A stretch of 64,000 nt of DNA. Origin: Streptomyces nymphaeiformis (GTDB lineage Bacteria; Actinomycetota; Actinomycetes; Streptomycetales; Streptomycetaceae). The number at the start of each line of letters is the position of its first letter. Position 1 is the stretch's first letter. The notes below the pieces were generated by a model. It saw only the letters and a program-made list of their open reading frames with translations. It did no database searches and was not told the DNA's origin. Below, in pieces: positions 32,509-40,329 of the stretch. The position numbers and the translations under genes are program-made. The DNA is taken from the NCBI RefSeq assembly GCF_014203895.1, contig NZ_JACHJY010000008.1, positions 434,001-498,000 of the forward strand, given 5' to 3'.

Positions 32509-32584
32509 GACGGGGGGAGTCAGCCGCGCCACCGACCGCAGGGAGCTGTGGGGAACCTTCGAGGTGCGGCTGACTCCCCCCGTC
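32509..32584. repeat. Perfect 19-bp inverted repeat with 38-bp spacer
   Basis: The left arm GACGGGGGGAGTCAGCCGC (32509-32527) is exactly complementary to the right arm at 32566-32584. The spacer is too long for an ordinary terminator, and no gene ends nearby. It may form a large hairpin in single-stranded DNA. Confidence 0.88.
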
Positions 32585-32665
32585 TTGCCATCCCCCGAAC
32601 CCGCTGGTCAGGGGGCCCTTCCTTCCAGCTACAACCGTCCGTAGGACGCTCCAACTGACCGTTCT

Positions 32666-32689
32666 TTGGTGTACCGGTTGGTGTACCGG
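32666..32689. repeat. Tandem 12-bp repeat TTGGTGTACCGG x2
   Basis: Two perfect abutting copies are present. Each contains GGTGTACC, a near-palindrome, and together they look like a short iteron or protein-binding array. Confidence 0.8.
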
Positions 32690-33166
32690 CCTGAGACGGT
32701 ACGACACCCGGCCTCTCCAACCGGGTACAAAAACTGCTCGAACACACGAATCGATCAAGGATCGTGTTCACGAAGCTAGCCTCGATGCCGTTTTTGGGTA
32801 CGACGAAGAAACCCCCTAAGGTCCCCCTTGGTGGCTACCCCATTCCCCGTTCTCTTCGTTCTCTCGTTGCCCTTCGCTTCCCTATCGACGCTGACGCGTC
32901 GCTTTTCAAAAAAGCCCATACGCGTCAGCGGACGTCGATGAGGTAACTCGGATTAGCTGGTGATATCCAGCGTCCTAGATCGATCCACTACTTGGTGGAT
33001 TGATCTCGTTGCTTCGGTTACTCGGTCACTCGATCACGGCAGGCTAGTCCGTCTTTAATCGCAAACCCCAAAACGGGGGAGACGGCGGCTGCCTGGTCTG
33101 CTATTTGATGTAAGCAGATCGAAGAATGCCTTGTATAGTCCCGTACGGTCAGTCGGCCGGATGACC

Positions 33167-33442
33167 GCTCGGCCGGCTCGTCGCCCGGTCGGGCGGTCGG
33201 AGGGACCAATACTTTGGTGGAAATTGCCTAGAGGTTGCGCTTCTTGAAGTAGTCATCGAGCGCTTCTCGAACCATTGCGCTCATACTGCCGTCGCCCCCC
33301 TCTAGCTGCTGCTGAAGGGATATCTTCTTCAAGGTAGTCAACTGATCCTGACCGTACTCAAATCCCCGTCGAATCAGCACGCGCTTCCCGGTCGGGCGGT
33401 CGGGTCGTCGCTCGGCCGGTTCGTCTCCCGGTCGGGCGGTCG
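33167..33442. repeat. GC-rich repeats flanking and inside the RHH gene
   Basis: A 32-bp sequence (33167-33198) recurs at 33410-33441 with two changes. The 16-mer CCCGGTCGGGCGGTCG occurs three times (33184, 33387, 33427). The second and third copies are inside the coding region of the ParB-like gene, where they encode a Pro/Arg/Asp/Glu-rich insert. They stand out from their AT-richer surroundings and are candidates for a partition site. Confidence 0.8.
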
Positions 33443-33563
33443 CTTTGATCGTTAGAACAGACGAGGCTGGTAGAGAAGACGCAAACTGCTGCGGCTTCTT
33501 AGGGAAAAACGCCGAACCCTCAAGCTCGTTCGTGATGATGTCAGTGTCCAACTTTTTGCTCAT
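33228..33563 (-). CDS. ParB-like partner protein with C-terminal ribbon-helix-helix-type domain
   Basis: The 111-residue protein has a flexible N-terminus with a low-complexity insert (about 43-63, encoded by the GC-rich repeats). The C-terminal domain RRGFEYGQDQLTTLKKISLQQ...GSMSAMVREALDDYF resembles the small DNA-binding partners encoded next to actinomycete ParA proteins. Its ATG overlaps the ParA stop (ATGA). It probably binds the partition site and stimulates ParA. Confidence 0.8.
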   Translation of the reverse strand: MSKKLDTDIITNELEGSAFFPKKPQQFASSLPASSVLTIKATARPGDEPAERRPDRPTGKRVLIRRGFEYGQDQLTTLKKISLQQQLEGGDGSMSAMVREALDDYFKKRNL

Positions 33564-34312
33564 ACTTGAAACAGCTCGCCGATCAACTTGTTGTAAGCAA
33601 GGGCGGCCGTGGACTTGGCATTGAAGGAGAATATGTCCCGCTTGTTGAAGTGAGCATCCCGCAAGTCGGTGTTACGAGGTATGACCGTGTTGAAGACTGA
33701 TCCGGTATAGGTCTGGCGCAAGATCTGGAGTGACGTCTTGCTGTTTACGGTTGGGTCGCTCATCGTGAAGAGGAACCCGGCAAGCTCAAGCCGAGCGTTG
33801 AAGTACTCCTTGACCTCTTTGATTGTCCTGCTGATCTGGACAATGGAATCAAGCTCGAAGTACCCAGGGGAAACAACGACGATGACTTTGTCGGAAGCCG
33901 TGAAGGCGTTGATCGTCAGCCAAGACAGGGTAGGGGGGCAGTCAATGAACACATAGTCATAGTTGGCCTTAACGGCATCAAGCTCCTTCTTGAGCCGCTC
34001 CTCCCGGTGATCTATCGCGGTCGTAAGCTCAACGTCGGTATTGGAAAGGAGGATGTGCGAGGGGACGATAGAGAGGTTGGGGACACTGGTTTCATGACTT
34101 GGAAGCGGGCTGCGTTCTAAGATGGTCGCAAAAACCGTCTGCTGCTTGGATATCTGTGGGTAGTTTTGCAGGAGTACCTTGCTGCTGTTGGCCTGCGAGT
34201 CAATATCGATGAGAAGAACCCGCTTGCCTTTGCGGGCAAGCCCCGCAGCTAGCGAGATGGTAGATGATGTCTTTCCGACACCTCCTTTCTGGGATGCGAT
34301 TGAGATAACCAT
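33560..34312 (-). CDS. parA: ParA-family partition ATPase
   Basis: The 250-residue protein starts at the ATG at 34312, immediately before the IASQKGGVGKTSS deviant Walker A motif (residues 4-16). It also has the LLIDIDSQANSS switch motif and FIDCPPTLS. It is the ParA/Soj ATPase that moves plasmid or element DNA to daughter cells. No strong Shine-Dalgarno is visible and a longer N-terminus is possible. Its codon use is clearly AT-richer than the chromosome. It is coupled to the RHH partner, and a perfect operator-like palindrome lies 54 bp upstream. Confidence 0.93.
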   Translation of the reverse strand: MVISIASQKGGVGKTSSTISLAAGLARKGKRVLLIDIDSQANSSKVLLQNYPQISKQQTVFATILERSPLPSHETSVPNLSIVPSHILLSNTDVELTTAIDHREERLKKELDAVKANYDYVFIDCPPTLSWLTINAFTASDKVIVVVSPGYFELDSIVQISRTIKEVKEYFNARLELAGFLFTMSDPTVNSKTSLQILRQTYTGSVFNTVIPRNTDLRDAHFNKRDIFSFNAKSTAALAYNKLIGELFQV

Positions 34313-34365
34313 AGGTAAGTTAAATCCATCGAAATCCCAAGCGGGTTGTTTCGATGCATTTCTTA

Positions 34366-34397
34366 GTTCATACCAGAATAAACAATCTGGTATGAAC
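34366..34397 (-). promoter_or_regulatory. Palindrome upstream of parA (operator or centromere candidate)
   Basis: GTTCATACCAGA (34366-34377) and TCTGGTATGAAC (34386-34397) form a perfect 12-bp inverted repeat with an 8-bp spacer, in the position of a par operator. ParA systems are usually autoregulated by the partner protein. Confidence 0.8.
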
Positions 34398-34533
34398 ATG
34401 TCAATATGCAATAAATGGAACGCCCTATCGGAGCCCAGCACTTGGCGAGCGCGAGCAATGGCCCGATGGGTGGTGTGGCCGTAGCTATTTCCGTCGGGTC
34501 ACAGCCGGCCACGTTCTGACGCACTCACTGAGG

Positions 34534-35436
34534 TCAGGTGGAGTACTCCAGCTCCGTCAGTGCCGCCTTACGCACGCCCGCCGCCACATCCGACAGGTCG
34601 AGACCTTGAAGATGCTGGATCAGTGCGTCACGCGCCTGGACGAGCTGCTGGTCGAGCCCGTCCCCGCCCAACTGGCCGGGGCGCAGGATGCGGCGGAAGT
34701 CAGGATTGTCGATCGCGCTGGCCACGAGCTTCTCGGCCAGCCACAGGGGAGTGCGCTCGCGGATTGCGAACGTCAGGTGAATGCTGTGCTCGTCAGAGTC
34801 CAGGACGTGCGGGTTGTGGACCCACCCGCGAGGAAGCAGGAGAGACTGCCCGGCCTTCAGATCCACCTGCACGTCCGGACCAGACTCCTCCCACCTCGGG
34901 ATGAAGTCCTCCTGCCAGACCCGCCAGCTCTCGTTGTACTCCCGCATGGGGGCCTCGACAGGAGGGCGCCAGAGCTGCCACCGCTTCGTGCCGGCGATCT
35001 GGACGATCACGGCCATCTGCTGATCCCAGTGGTGCCGGAGCCCCTGGTTTCCCGGAGGAGTCAGGAACGCGTGGACGTAGTTCGAGTAGCCCGTCTCCGC
35101 CTGAACGTCCTGGGAGACCTGAGCCAGGGCCGGGATGACTCGCTGAAGGTTGCCAAGACGGATGGTGTACCCACCCTCGTAAAGCCGGGCGAGCTTCGCG
35201 CGGTCCGTCCGGCCATCCGTCGTGTATGCCTTCTGACTCAGCGAGGGGGAGGGGGCTTTGACGACCGCGATCTCGTCGGCCGGGACACACCCCCTGTACA
35301 CATAGCCCCGGATGGTCTCCGCGGTGACCGTCTCATCAAGCGCCGCCTTGCCGCGCTCGAACACACGCGGTTCGTCGGGCCACGAGCGCATCAGTTCGGC
35401 TACACCGTCCTCGGGCAATAACAGGCGCAGTGACAT
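34534..35436 (-). CDS. JmjC-type (Cupin_4) Fe(II)/2-oxoglutarate oxygenase-like protein
   Basis: The 300-residue protein has a cupin/JmjC core with the iron motif HHWDQ (HxD, about residues 135-139), a conserved GTKRWQLWRPP strand (about 149-159) and the distal His in LPRGWVHNPHV (about 202-212). JmjC hydroxylases act on protein or peptide side chains (Arg, His, Asn), and some modify ribosomal proteins or RiPP precursors. The start ATG at 35436 has AGGA about eight bases upstream. It is last in a leftward set of small genes (from 36949), so one of those products may be its substrate; this is inference. Confidence 0.82.
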   Translation of the reverse strand: MSLRLLLPEDGVAELMRSWPDEPRVFERGKAALDETVTAETIRGYVYRGCVPADEIAVVKAPSPSLSQKAYTTDGRTDRAKLARLYEGGYTIRLGNLQRVIPALAQVSQDVQAETGYSNYVHAFLTPPGNQGLRHHWDQQMAVIVQIAGTKRWQLWRPPVEAPMREYNESWRVWQEDFIPRWEESGPDVQVDLKAGQSLLLPRGWVHNPHVLDSDEHSIHLTFAIRERTPLWLAEKLVASAIDNPDFRRILRPGQLGGDGLDQQLVQARDALIQHLQGLDLSDVAAGVRKAALTELEYST

Positions 35437-35451
35437 AGCTCGTCCTTCGGC

Positions 35452-35937
35452 TCAGGAGGGAGGGAGCGGGCAGGGGATGTCCGGGTGGAAGTGGTTCGGG
35501 CAACACACAACGGAGAGCGACACCATGCTCTGTGATCGGGTGTAGTGCACCCAGCTCACATCGACGCCGCGAGGGAGCACGTCCGCGGCGTACTCCAACT
35601 TCTGATCCAGGGCGCAGTAGGCCACCTTGCCGTCCTCGCGCTCGAACGGCGGGCTCTCCTGGTAGCGCTTCGTCAGCCATGCCAGGGCAACATCCGCGTT
35701 GGTCCAGGTGCAGTCCGCCGCGCTCTGGTTGCGCTTAAGAAGCCAGTGGCCAGTCATCAGGGGTGGCAGGTTGGAGGTCAGGAACTCATTCGCAGCATCC
35801 CGGTACCGAACCTTCTCCTCCTCCTTGGCCTCAGGCGGAGGGGGGACCGGGTACGGAGGCCGGCGGTTGCCCTCCCGCGCGTAGTTGACGGGAGTACCTG
35901 TCCATCCGTACCCATGCCAATGACCGTGCCAGCTCAA
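35452..35937 (-). CDS. Hypothetical protein with His/Trp/Gly-rich N-terminus
   Basis: The 161-residue protein is not recognised. It starts with TTG (GGAAGGG upstream) and opens MSWHGHWHGYGW, a metal-binding-like or modifiable peptide. A Pro-rich stretch (about 25-42) and a helical-plus-strand domain with several Cys/Trp residues follow. It ends 15 bp before the JmjC start, so the two are probably cotranscribed. The unusual His/Trp/Gly N-terminus next to a JmjC enzyme could be a modification target. Confidence 0.65.
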   Translation of the reverse strand: MSWHGHWHGYGWTGTPVNYAREGNRRPPYPVPPPPEAKEEEKVRYRDAANEFLTSNLPPLMTGHWLLKRNQSAADCTWTNADVALAWLTKRYQESPPFEREDGKVAYCALDQKLEYAADVLPRGVDVSWVHYTRSQSMVSLSVVCCPNHFHPDIPCPLPPS

Positions 35938-35965
35938 AGAGTGCCCTTCCTACAATCTGAGGTGG

Positions 35966-35996
35966 GGGGCCACCCCAGTTCGGATGGGGTGGCCCC
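35966..35996. terminator. Hairpin GGGGCCACCCC/GGGGTGGCCCC
   Basis: A perfect 11-bp stem with a 9-base loop, followed by TTTA on the + strand. It lies between the 80-aa gene and the 161-aa gene, so it may attenuate the leftward operon. Confidence 0.75.
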
Positions 35997-36018
35997 TTTA
36001 CGGAGACTCGAACCGCGG

Positions 36019-36261
36019 CTAGCTGAGGGAGAGGCCCCTCATCTTGGCGTAGCCGAGGACGAGGTCGTCCATCTCGGCGGTCGTGGCGCGCAGCTCATGG
36101 CCGGCGCCCTCGGGCTTGGTGTCACGGAGGACGTATCCGTCCGTGACACCGGGGATGGCCGCCAGATCGATGCAGGACTCGTGCTCGCCGCCGAGGTTCC
36201 CGCCGCAGAAGTTCTGGAACGTGGCCCCCTCGATCGGGACCGCGTAGAGGTTCTGAGCCAT
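36019..36261 (-). CDS. DUF397-like small protein
   Basis: The 80-residue protein (AAGGAG about nine bases before the ATG) contains CGGNLGGEHESCIDLA, then VTDGYVLRDTKPEG and a C-terminal helix. This order matches DUF397 (SCVEVA, VxVRDSKDP, W/F-rich helix) in divergent form. DUF397 proteins in Streptomyces pair with XRE/DUF5753 regulators of the WhiJ type, and one such regulator lies 1.8 kb to the right. Resemblance by eye only. Confidence 0.6.
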   Translation of the reverse strand: MAQNLYAVPIEGATFQNFCGGNLGGEHESCIDLAAIPGVTDGYVLRDTKPEGAGHELRATTAEMDDLVLGYAKMRGLSLS

Positions 36262-36428
36262 GAAGTGAAACTCCTTCGTGCGTCAGACGTTCGGAGAATC
36301 GGTCTCCGGGCCGGCTTGCCGTGATGACCCGCCCTCGGCCGGTCTTGCCGGACATCACCGGGGACGGGACTTTGCCCGACCCGGCAGGCAGTACGGGGGG
36401 GCTGCGTTGCCGGGCCGGTGTCTTTGGG

Positions 36429-36695
36429 TTACGCGCTGGGGCGGCTGTAGACCATCTCGCCGAGAACCGGGGTGTACTCGATCTTGCGGAAGACCAGCAG
36501 GGGGCCGCTGACAGTGATGGGCTCCCGGTCCCGGAAGTGAAGGGCCTTATGAGCCGTCCCACCTGCCATGTCGGTGATCTCGAAGAACACGCCGTCGAAG
36601 CCGACCATGTCGCCGATCTTGATCTGGCCGGGGCTGACCACATAGCCCTGCGTCCCGAGCGGTCCGCGGGGCGGCCTTTCCGCCTGCTGAGACAT
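36429..36695 (-). CDS. Hypothetical small protein (88 aa)
   Basis: The protein has a beta-rich pattern (GQIKIGDMVGFDGVFFEITDM, then PITVSGPLLVFRKIEYTPV) suggesting a small barrel. Family not recognised. The ATG overlaps the stop of the upstream 84-aa gene as TGATG, so it is translationally coupled to it. Confidence 0.7.
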   Translation of the reverse strand: MSQQAERPPRGPLGTQGYVVSPGQIKIGDMVGFDGVFFEITDMAGGTAHKALHFRDREPITVSGPLLVFRKIEYTPVLGEMVYSRPSA

Positions 36696-36949
36696 CAGCG
36701 CGCCTGCTTCGTGGCGTTGTGGAGGGCGTGCTCGTCCTCCGTGGCGTGGGTTCGCGCCCAACGGGCGAACTCGTAGGCATCCCCGGAGCGCATGATGAAG
36801 CAGACCGTGCCGTGACCGTCGATGACCTCGCCGGTATCGACCGCCGCCGGGATGCACATGAGAGCCAGGGCCTCGCGCACCTCGGGGACAGCGTTCCTCG
36901 CGATGGTCTGCGCCGTCTCGATGGGAGTTCTGCTGGTCGTCGCCGTCAT
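36695..36949 (-). CDS. Hypothetical small protein (84 aa)
   Basis: First gene of the small leftward set; it overlaps the 88-aa gene by one base (TGATG). It has an alpha-beta pattern with a VCFIMRSGDAYEFARWARTH segment. Family not recognised. It is divergent from the 37132 gene, so 36950-37131 holds promoters for both directions. Confidence 0.65.
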   Translation of the reverse strand: MTATTSRTPIETAQTIARNAVPEVREALALMCIPAAVDTGEVIDGHGTVCFIMRSGDAYEFARWARTHATEDEHALHNATKQAR

Positions 36950-37131
36950 GGGTGACCCCTAGTCATTCGTCTCTGCCGCCGCTTGGGTTCGAGAGGAACG
37001 TAGAGCGACGTCTGAGCAACCTCCAAGAAGATTGCGTGAGTTTGCAGCAAGTCGTTTGACGGGCCCGAACGCCGGGTCGACTATCGGTGTGTCGCGCAAA
37101 CTGACGCAAGGCAGCAGACAGGAGAACGACC

Positions 37132-37551
37132 ATGAAGCTACGGTTCCTTGGTAAGAACTCCAACATCGGGGACTGCCCCACGCTCTACGCAACCGACCGG
37201 GACTCGTACCTCGTGCAAGGGTGGAAAATCTTCGCGAACGACCTCCTCACGCAGCTGGACATCCCTGAGGGAGATACGGCCGTGGAGGTGCCGACGGAGC
37301 TGTTCGAGCACCTGACGAAGGACGGCCTGCCGGCCGGGGAGATCCGGCGCCTGGAGGACCCGATCATGATCCTCACGCCTGGCGGTACGTTCATCGTCCA
37401 GGGGAGGGAAGTCACCGACGCCGAGGCCCTGGCCCAGATGGAGATCCCGGACTACGAGACTGTGGTCGAGGTACCCAAGGCCGCGATCACCGCCCTACTG
37501 GAGGAACCGCGTGGAGCTGATCTCCAGCGCCGAGCGCAACCGGCTCTTTGA
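37132..37551 (+). CDS. Hypothetical protein with internal duplication (DUF6879 cassette)
   Basis: The 139-residue protein contains two similar units, YLVQGWKIFANDLLTQLDIP...VEVPTEL and FIVQGREVTDAEALAQMEIP...VEVPKAA, so it arose by duplication. GGAGAACGACC precedes the ATG. It is first of a rightward set with a DUF6879 protein (overlapping 41 bases), an XRE/DUF5753 regulator and a DUF397 protein, a combination seen repeatedly in Streptomyces. Function unknown. Confidence 0.8.
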   Translation: MKLRFLGKNSNIGDCPTLYATDRDSYLVQGWKIFANDLLTQLDIPEGDTAVEVPTELFEHLTKDGLPAGEIRRLEDPIMILTPGGTFIVQGREVTDAEALAQMEIPDYETVVEVPKAAITALLEEPRGADLQRRAQPAL

Positions 37552-38032
37552 GAGCTTCAAGAGGGATGCCTTCCATCTGGAGCTGAGGGACGACTACTCG
37601 GTCCCTGACGAGGACGGCCCGTACGCGAGCTGGCTCCGTGGCGAGCAGGTGGACAACTCCTACATGGAACCGTGGCTTGCCATGGTGAGGCGGGTGACGA
37701 GTAAGGGAAGGACCGTACGTCGAGTACGCGTCGTGACCGAGCCGCATAGTCCCTACATTCAGTGGGAGTACGCCACCACTCCGATCAACGTGGGGGCCGG
37801 CGAGCAAATCCGCTGGATCTCCAGAGCCACATTGCCTCGCCACACCCTTCCGGTTGGGGGCAACGACTGGTGGCTCTTCGACGACAAGATCCTTGCCGTC
37901 GGCCACTTCGACAAGAACGGGCGAGTCCTGGGATCAGAACTGATCGACGACTCGTCGACCGTGGCGCAGTGCGTCTCCATCCGGGACTCCCTCTGGAGCG
38001 CTGCCACCCCGCATAGCGAGTACAAGCCCTGA
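37511..38032 (+). CDS. DUF6879 family protein
   Basis: The 173-residue protein has the DUF6879 pattern FKRDAFHLELRDDY (about 17-30), RRVRVVTEPHSPYIQWEY (about 69-86) and WWLFDDKILAVGHFD (about 119-133). It starts with GTG inside the 3' end of the preceding gene. This family commonly sits beside XRE/DUF5753 regulators, as here. Biochemical role unknown. Confidence 0.85.
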   Translation: MELISSAERNRLFESFKRDAFHLELRDDYSVPDEDGPYASWLRGEQVDNSYMEPWLAMVRRVTSKGRTVRRVRVVTEPHSPYIQWEYATTPINVGAGEQIRWISRATLPRHTLPVGGNDWWLFDDKILAVGHFDKNGRVLGSELIDDSSTVAQCVSIRDSLWSAATPHSEYKP

Positions 38033-38039
38033 CAGACCG

Positions 38040-38882
38040 GTGAGCAATCAAGCACAAGAGGTACGCGAGGCACTGGGTGCCCGGCTGCGTGCGTTCCGGA
38101 AAGACGCGGGATTCACGAGCGGCCGGGCGCTGGCCTACGCACTCGGCTGGCCAGAGTCGAAGATCTCTCGGCTTGAGCACGGAAAGCAGAACGCCAGCGA
38201 GCAGGACATCAAGGACTGGTGCGAGAAGACCGGCCAGCAAGAGCACGTCCCAGACCTGGTCGCCACGGTTCGACACATCGACGAGCTATGGCTGGACTGG
38301 CGGCGGCAGCTCAAGACCGGAGCCGAGGCCCGACAGAAGAAGGCCCTGCCCGTCTATGACAGGACCAGGGTCTTCCGGATCTGGCAGCCCAACATGATCT
38401 GGGGCACGTTCCAGACCGCCGACTATGCCGCGGCCGTGTTCGATCAGGCCGTCAGCTTCTACGAGTTCCCCAACGACTCTGAGGCCGCGGTCGCGAGGAG
38501 ACTGGAGCGACAGCGGTACCTCTACGAGGGGAATCGGGTCTACAACGTGCTGCTCGGCGAGCAGGCCCTGTACTCCAATGTCGGGGGAAAGGCGGTAATG
38601 CGGTCCCAGCTCGACCGTCTGACGGCGCTGATGGGTCTGGCACGGGTGAGCCTGGGCATCGTGCCCAAGGCCGCATCAACCAGGGTCTGGCTGGGGCACT
38701 CGTTCTCGATGTTTGACGACAAGCTCGTGCTGGTGGAGACGTTCTCCGCGGAGATGTCAGTAACCCAGCCTCGGGAAATCGATCTCTACACGAAGGCGTT
38801 CGCCCTGTTGAAGCAATCAGCCGTATACGGAGAGCCGGCCAGGGCACTCATACGGGCCGCTCACGCACACTTTGAGCACTAG
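38040..38882 (+). CDS. XRE-family regulator with DUF5753 domain (WhiJ-like)
   Basis: The 280-residue protein has an N-terminal XRE HTH (about 12-65, RLRAFRKDAGFTSGRALAYA and WPESKISRLEHGK) and a C-terminal DUF5753 domain (about 95-275). It starts with GTG seven bases after the DUF6879 stop and is followed ten bases later by a DUF397 gene. In S. coelicolor WhiJ-type proteins repress development and neutralise the effect of their DUF397 partner. A similar regulator/partner relation is inferred here. Confidence 0.9.
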   Translation: MSNQAQEVREALGARLRAFRKDAGFTSGRALAYALGWPESKISRLEHGKQNASEQDIKDWCEKTGQQEHVPDLVATVRHIDELWLDWRRQLKTGAEARQKKALPVYDRTRVFRIWQPNMIWGTFQTADYAAAVFDQAVSFYEFPNDSEAAVARRLERQRYLYEGNRVYNVLLGEQALYSNVGGKAVMRSQLDRLTALMGLARVSLGIVPKAASTRVWLGHSFSMFDDKLVLVETFSAEMSVTQPREIDLYTKAFALLKQSAVYGEPARALIRAAHAHFEH

Positions 38883-38892
38883 GAGGGAAAGC

Positions 38893-39078
38893 ATGACTGA
38901 CAAGCCGAATTGGCGTACGAGCTCCTACACCGGGACGGAAAACTGCGTTGAGGTCGCAGACAACGATCCTGCGATGGTCCAAGTCCGAGACTCGAAGGCC
39001 AAGGACCGCGGCAGGATGAAGCTCCGGCCGGCTACCTGGGCTGTGTTCGTGGAATTCAGCAAGGGAACCAAGGGCTAA
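38893..39078 (+). CDS. DUF397 protein (partner of the XRE regulator)
   Basis: The 61-residue protein shows the complete DUF397 pattern: NWRTSSYTGTENCVEVAD, VQVRDSKAKD and a terminal WAVFVEFSKG helix. The ATG at 38893 has AGGAGGGAAAG four bases upstream and is preferred over a start inside the preceding gene. It is coupled to the XRE/DUF5753 gene. Confidence 0.9.
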   Translation: MTDKPNWRTSSYTGTENCVEVADNDPAMVQVRDSKAKDRGRMKLRPATWAVFVEFSKGTKG

Positions 39079-39689
39079 AGCCTGCCAGGGCGTGGCTCGG
39101 GAAGGGGACCCCGAACCGACCTTCCGTCGATTTCGTGAGCGGACGTCCCCCGGGTTGGGCCCTGGCTCCTCGCAACGCCAGCTGGCTGCCCTGAGGGTTT
39201 GGCCGGTGGCCTGCATCGTGTTGGGAGCAGGGAGACCGCACACTTGTGAAATCGGGCAGCATCACAGCTGTCCTCAGTGCCCGATGAGGTCTTCCTGCTT
39301 AGGGCCCCGACGCGAGGCAGGTGGGTAAAGCCTCAGGGCCAGTTATGGGACTAGTCCCTACTCGCCACCTGACACTCTCACGATCCCTCTTTTCGGTGTC
39401 CTATCAAGGCTGAGTAGAGACACTACGGGACGAGCGATAGGTGATATCAACTCCCACAGCCTCAAAACCCCGTCGCCAGACATTTCTTCTGCGACATGGC
39501 ACTCTCGTGAGGCCTCCGGCTACAGGTCTTCCCCTCCTTATGACGTCATGATGCCGAGGCTTCCCTGCGCGTCAAGGGCTACGCACGCCGGCTCCGTACC
39601 TCCACCGTCCCTTGACCCGAGAGGGGAAGCCGCAAGAGGCCGTCAATTAAGGGAGGAAGAGAAGAGATAGTTCACACCAAATCTGATGA
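39079..39689. other. Intergenic stretch between DUF397 and PIN genes (about 600 bp)
   Basis: No convincing gene is present. It contains a perfect palindrome ATGACGTCAT at 39540-39549 and several stop-rich stretches. Nothing else is recognisable. Confidence 0.55.
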
Positions 39690-40106
39690 CTAGGTGATGA
39701 TGCGGTAACCAAGGCGGACAAACGCTTTATCGAACCCGAAGATGTCGCTCGTGCCGTACTCATCACAAGAGGCCATGACCAAGCAGTCCGTATGACTAAC
39801 CCCGGAGGGGACGTCAGAGAAGATCTTCAATGAAGCCAGTAGAGAAGCGGAGCTGATGTTGTTGAGGATCACGAAGTGGTCTGAAAGCTCCTCGGCTACC
39901 CGCGCTGCTATCTCGTGTCCCATTATCCGACCGAGGATGTTGAGTAACTCCAGATAGACCGCGATCGGTACCAACATTGTGGCATCGCTGTCCTGCAGCT
40001 GTTCGGCGGCCTTGACGGCTAGTGCGTGATTACTGTCCAGGGGATGGAAAAGAGATACAAGTCCGCTGGTATCAGCAATGATGGTTTGCGATCTACTCTT
40101 CTCCAT
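39690..40106 (-). CDS. PIN-domain ribonuclease toxin
   Basis: The 138-residue protein has the PIN acidic residues in order: Asp in IADTSGLVS (about 12), Glu in YLELLN (about 53), Asp in SHTDCLVMAS (about 106) and Asp in FGFDKAF (about 124). VapC-type PIN toxins cleave tRNA or rRNA in a Mg-dependent way. Its start overlaps the antitoxin gene by 14 bases. Confidence 0.88.
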   Translation of the reverse strand: MEKSRSQTIIADTSGLVSLFHPLDSNHALAVKAAEQLQDSDATMLVPIAVYLELLNILGRIMGHEIAARVAEELSDHFVILNNISSASLLASLKIFSDVPSGVSHTDCLVMASCDEYGTSDIFGFDKAFVRLGYRIIT

Positions 40107-40293
40107 ACAGGTAGTCGTCGATGCGAGACGATAGATCGGCAGGGCCCGTAACCTTCAGGTCTTCACCTAGCTTTGCCAACCGCAGCATCGCATCACCGGC
40201 GGCTTCCCGTGGTTTGTGACGAGTCGAGACAGGGGCGTGCAACTCGCGCCGAAGCCGTTCGGAATGTTCGATATGCAAAGACGTTTGTAACAT
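40093..40293 (-). CDS. Antitoxin partner of the PIN toxin
   Basis: The 66-residue protein encoded directly upstream of and overlapping the toxin is Arg/Glu/Leu-rich and contains HIEHSERLRREL. It fits a small antitoxin with an N-terminal DNA-binding part and a C-terminal toxin-binding tail. I cannot assign a VapB subfamily, so the call rests on position, size and overlap. An AT-rich promoter-like segment (40294-40320) lies just upstream. Confidence 0.7.
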   Translation of the reverse strand: MLQTSLHIEHSERLRRELHAPVSTRHKPREAAGDAMLRLAKLGEDLKVTGPADLSSRIDDYLYGEE

Positions 40294-40329
40294 ATATCTT
40301 GCTTATAGCAAATCGGGCACCGAAAAGTC

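Larger units (their letters stand above)
32077..33227. other. Gene-free control region of the element (about 1.15 kb)
   Basis: No convincing gene is present: reading frames are short, lack ribosome binding sites and have no protein-like pattern. It holds a 19-bp inverted repeat (32509/32566), a 12-bp tandem repeat (32666-32689), an imperfect inverted repeat GAACAC...GTGTTC at 32740-32769 and GC-rich repeats near 33167-33199 next to the partition genes. Its position between the int/xis module and the par module and its repeat content suit an origin, partition or transfer site. Confidence 0.6.

Noticed and set aside
32279..32946. Short frames in the element control region
   Set aside because: They span inverted repeats, lack ribosome binding sites and have no protein-like pattern.
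33018..33209. 63-codon minus-strand frame next to the partition genes
   Set aside because: Its only protein-like part is the GC-rich repeat shared with the RHH gene; there is no ribosome binding site.
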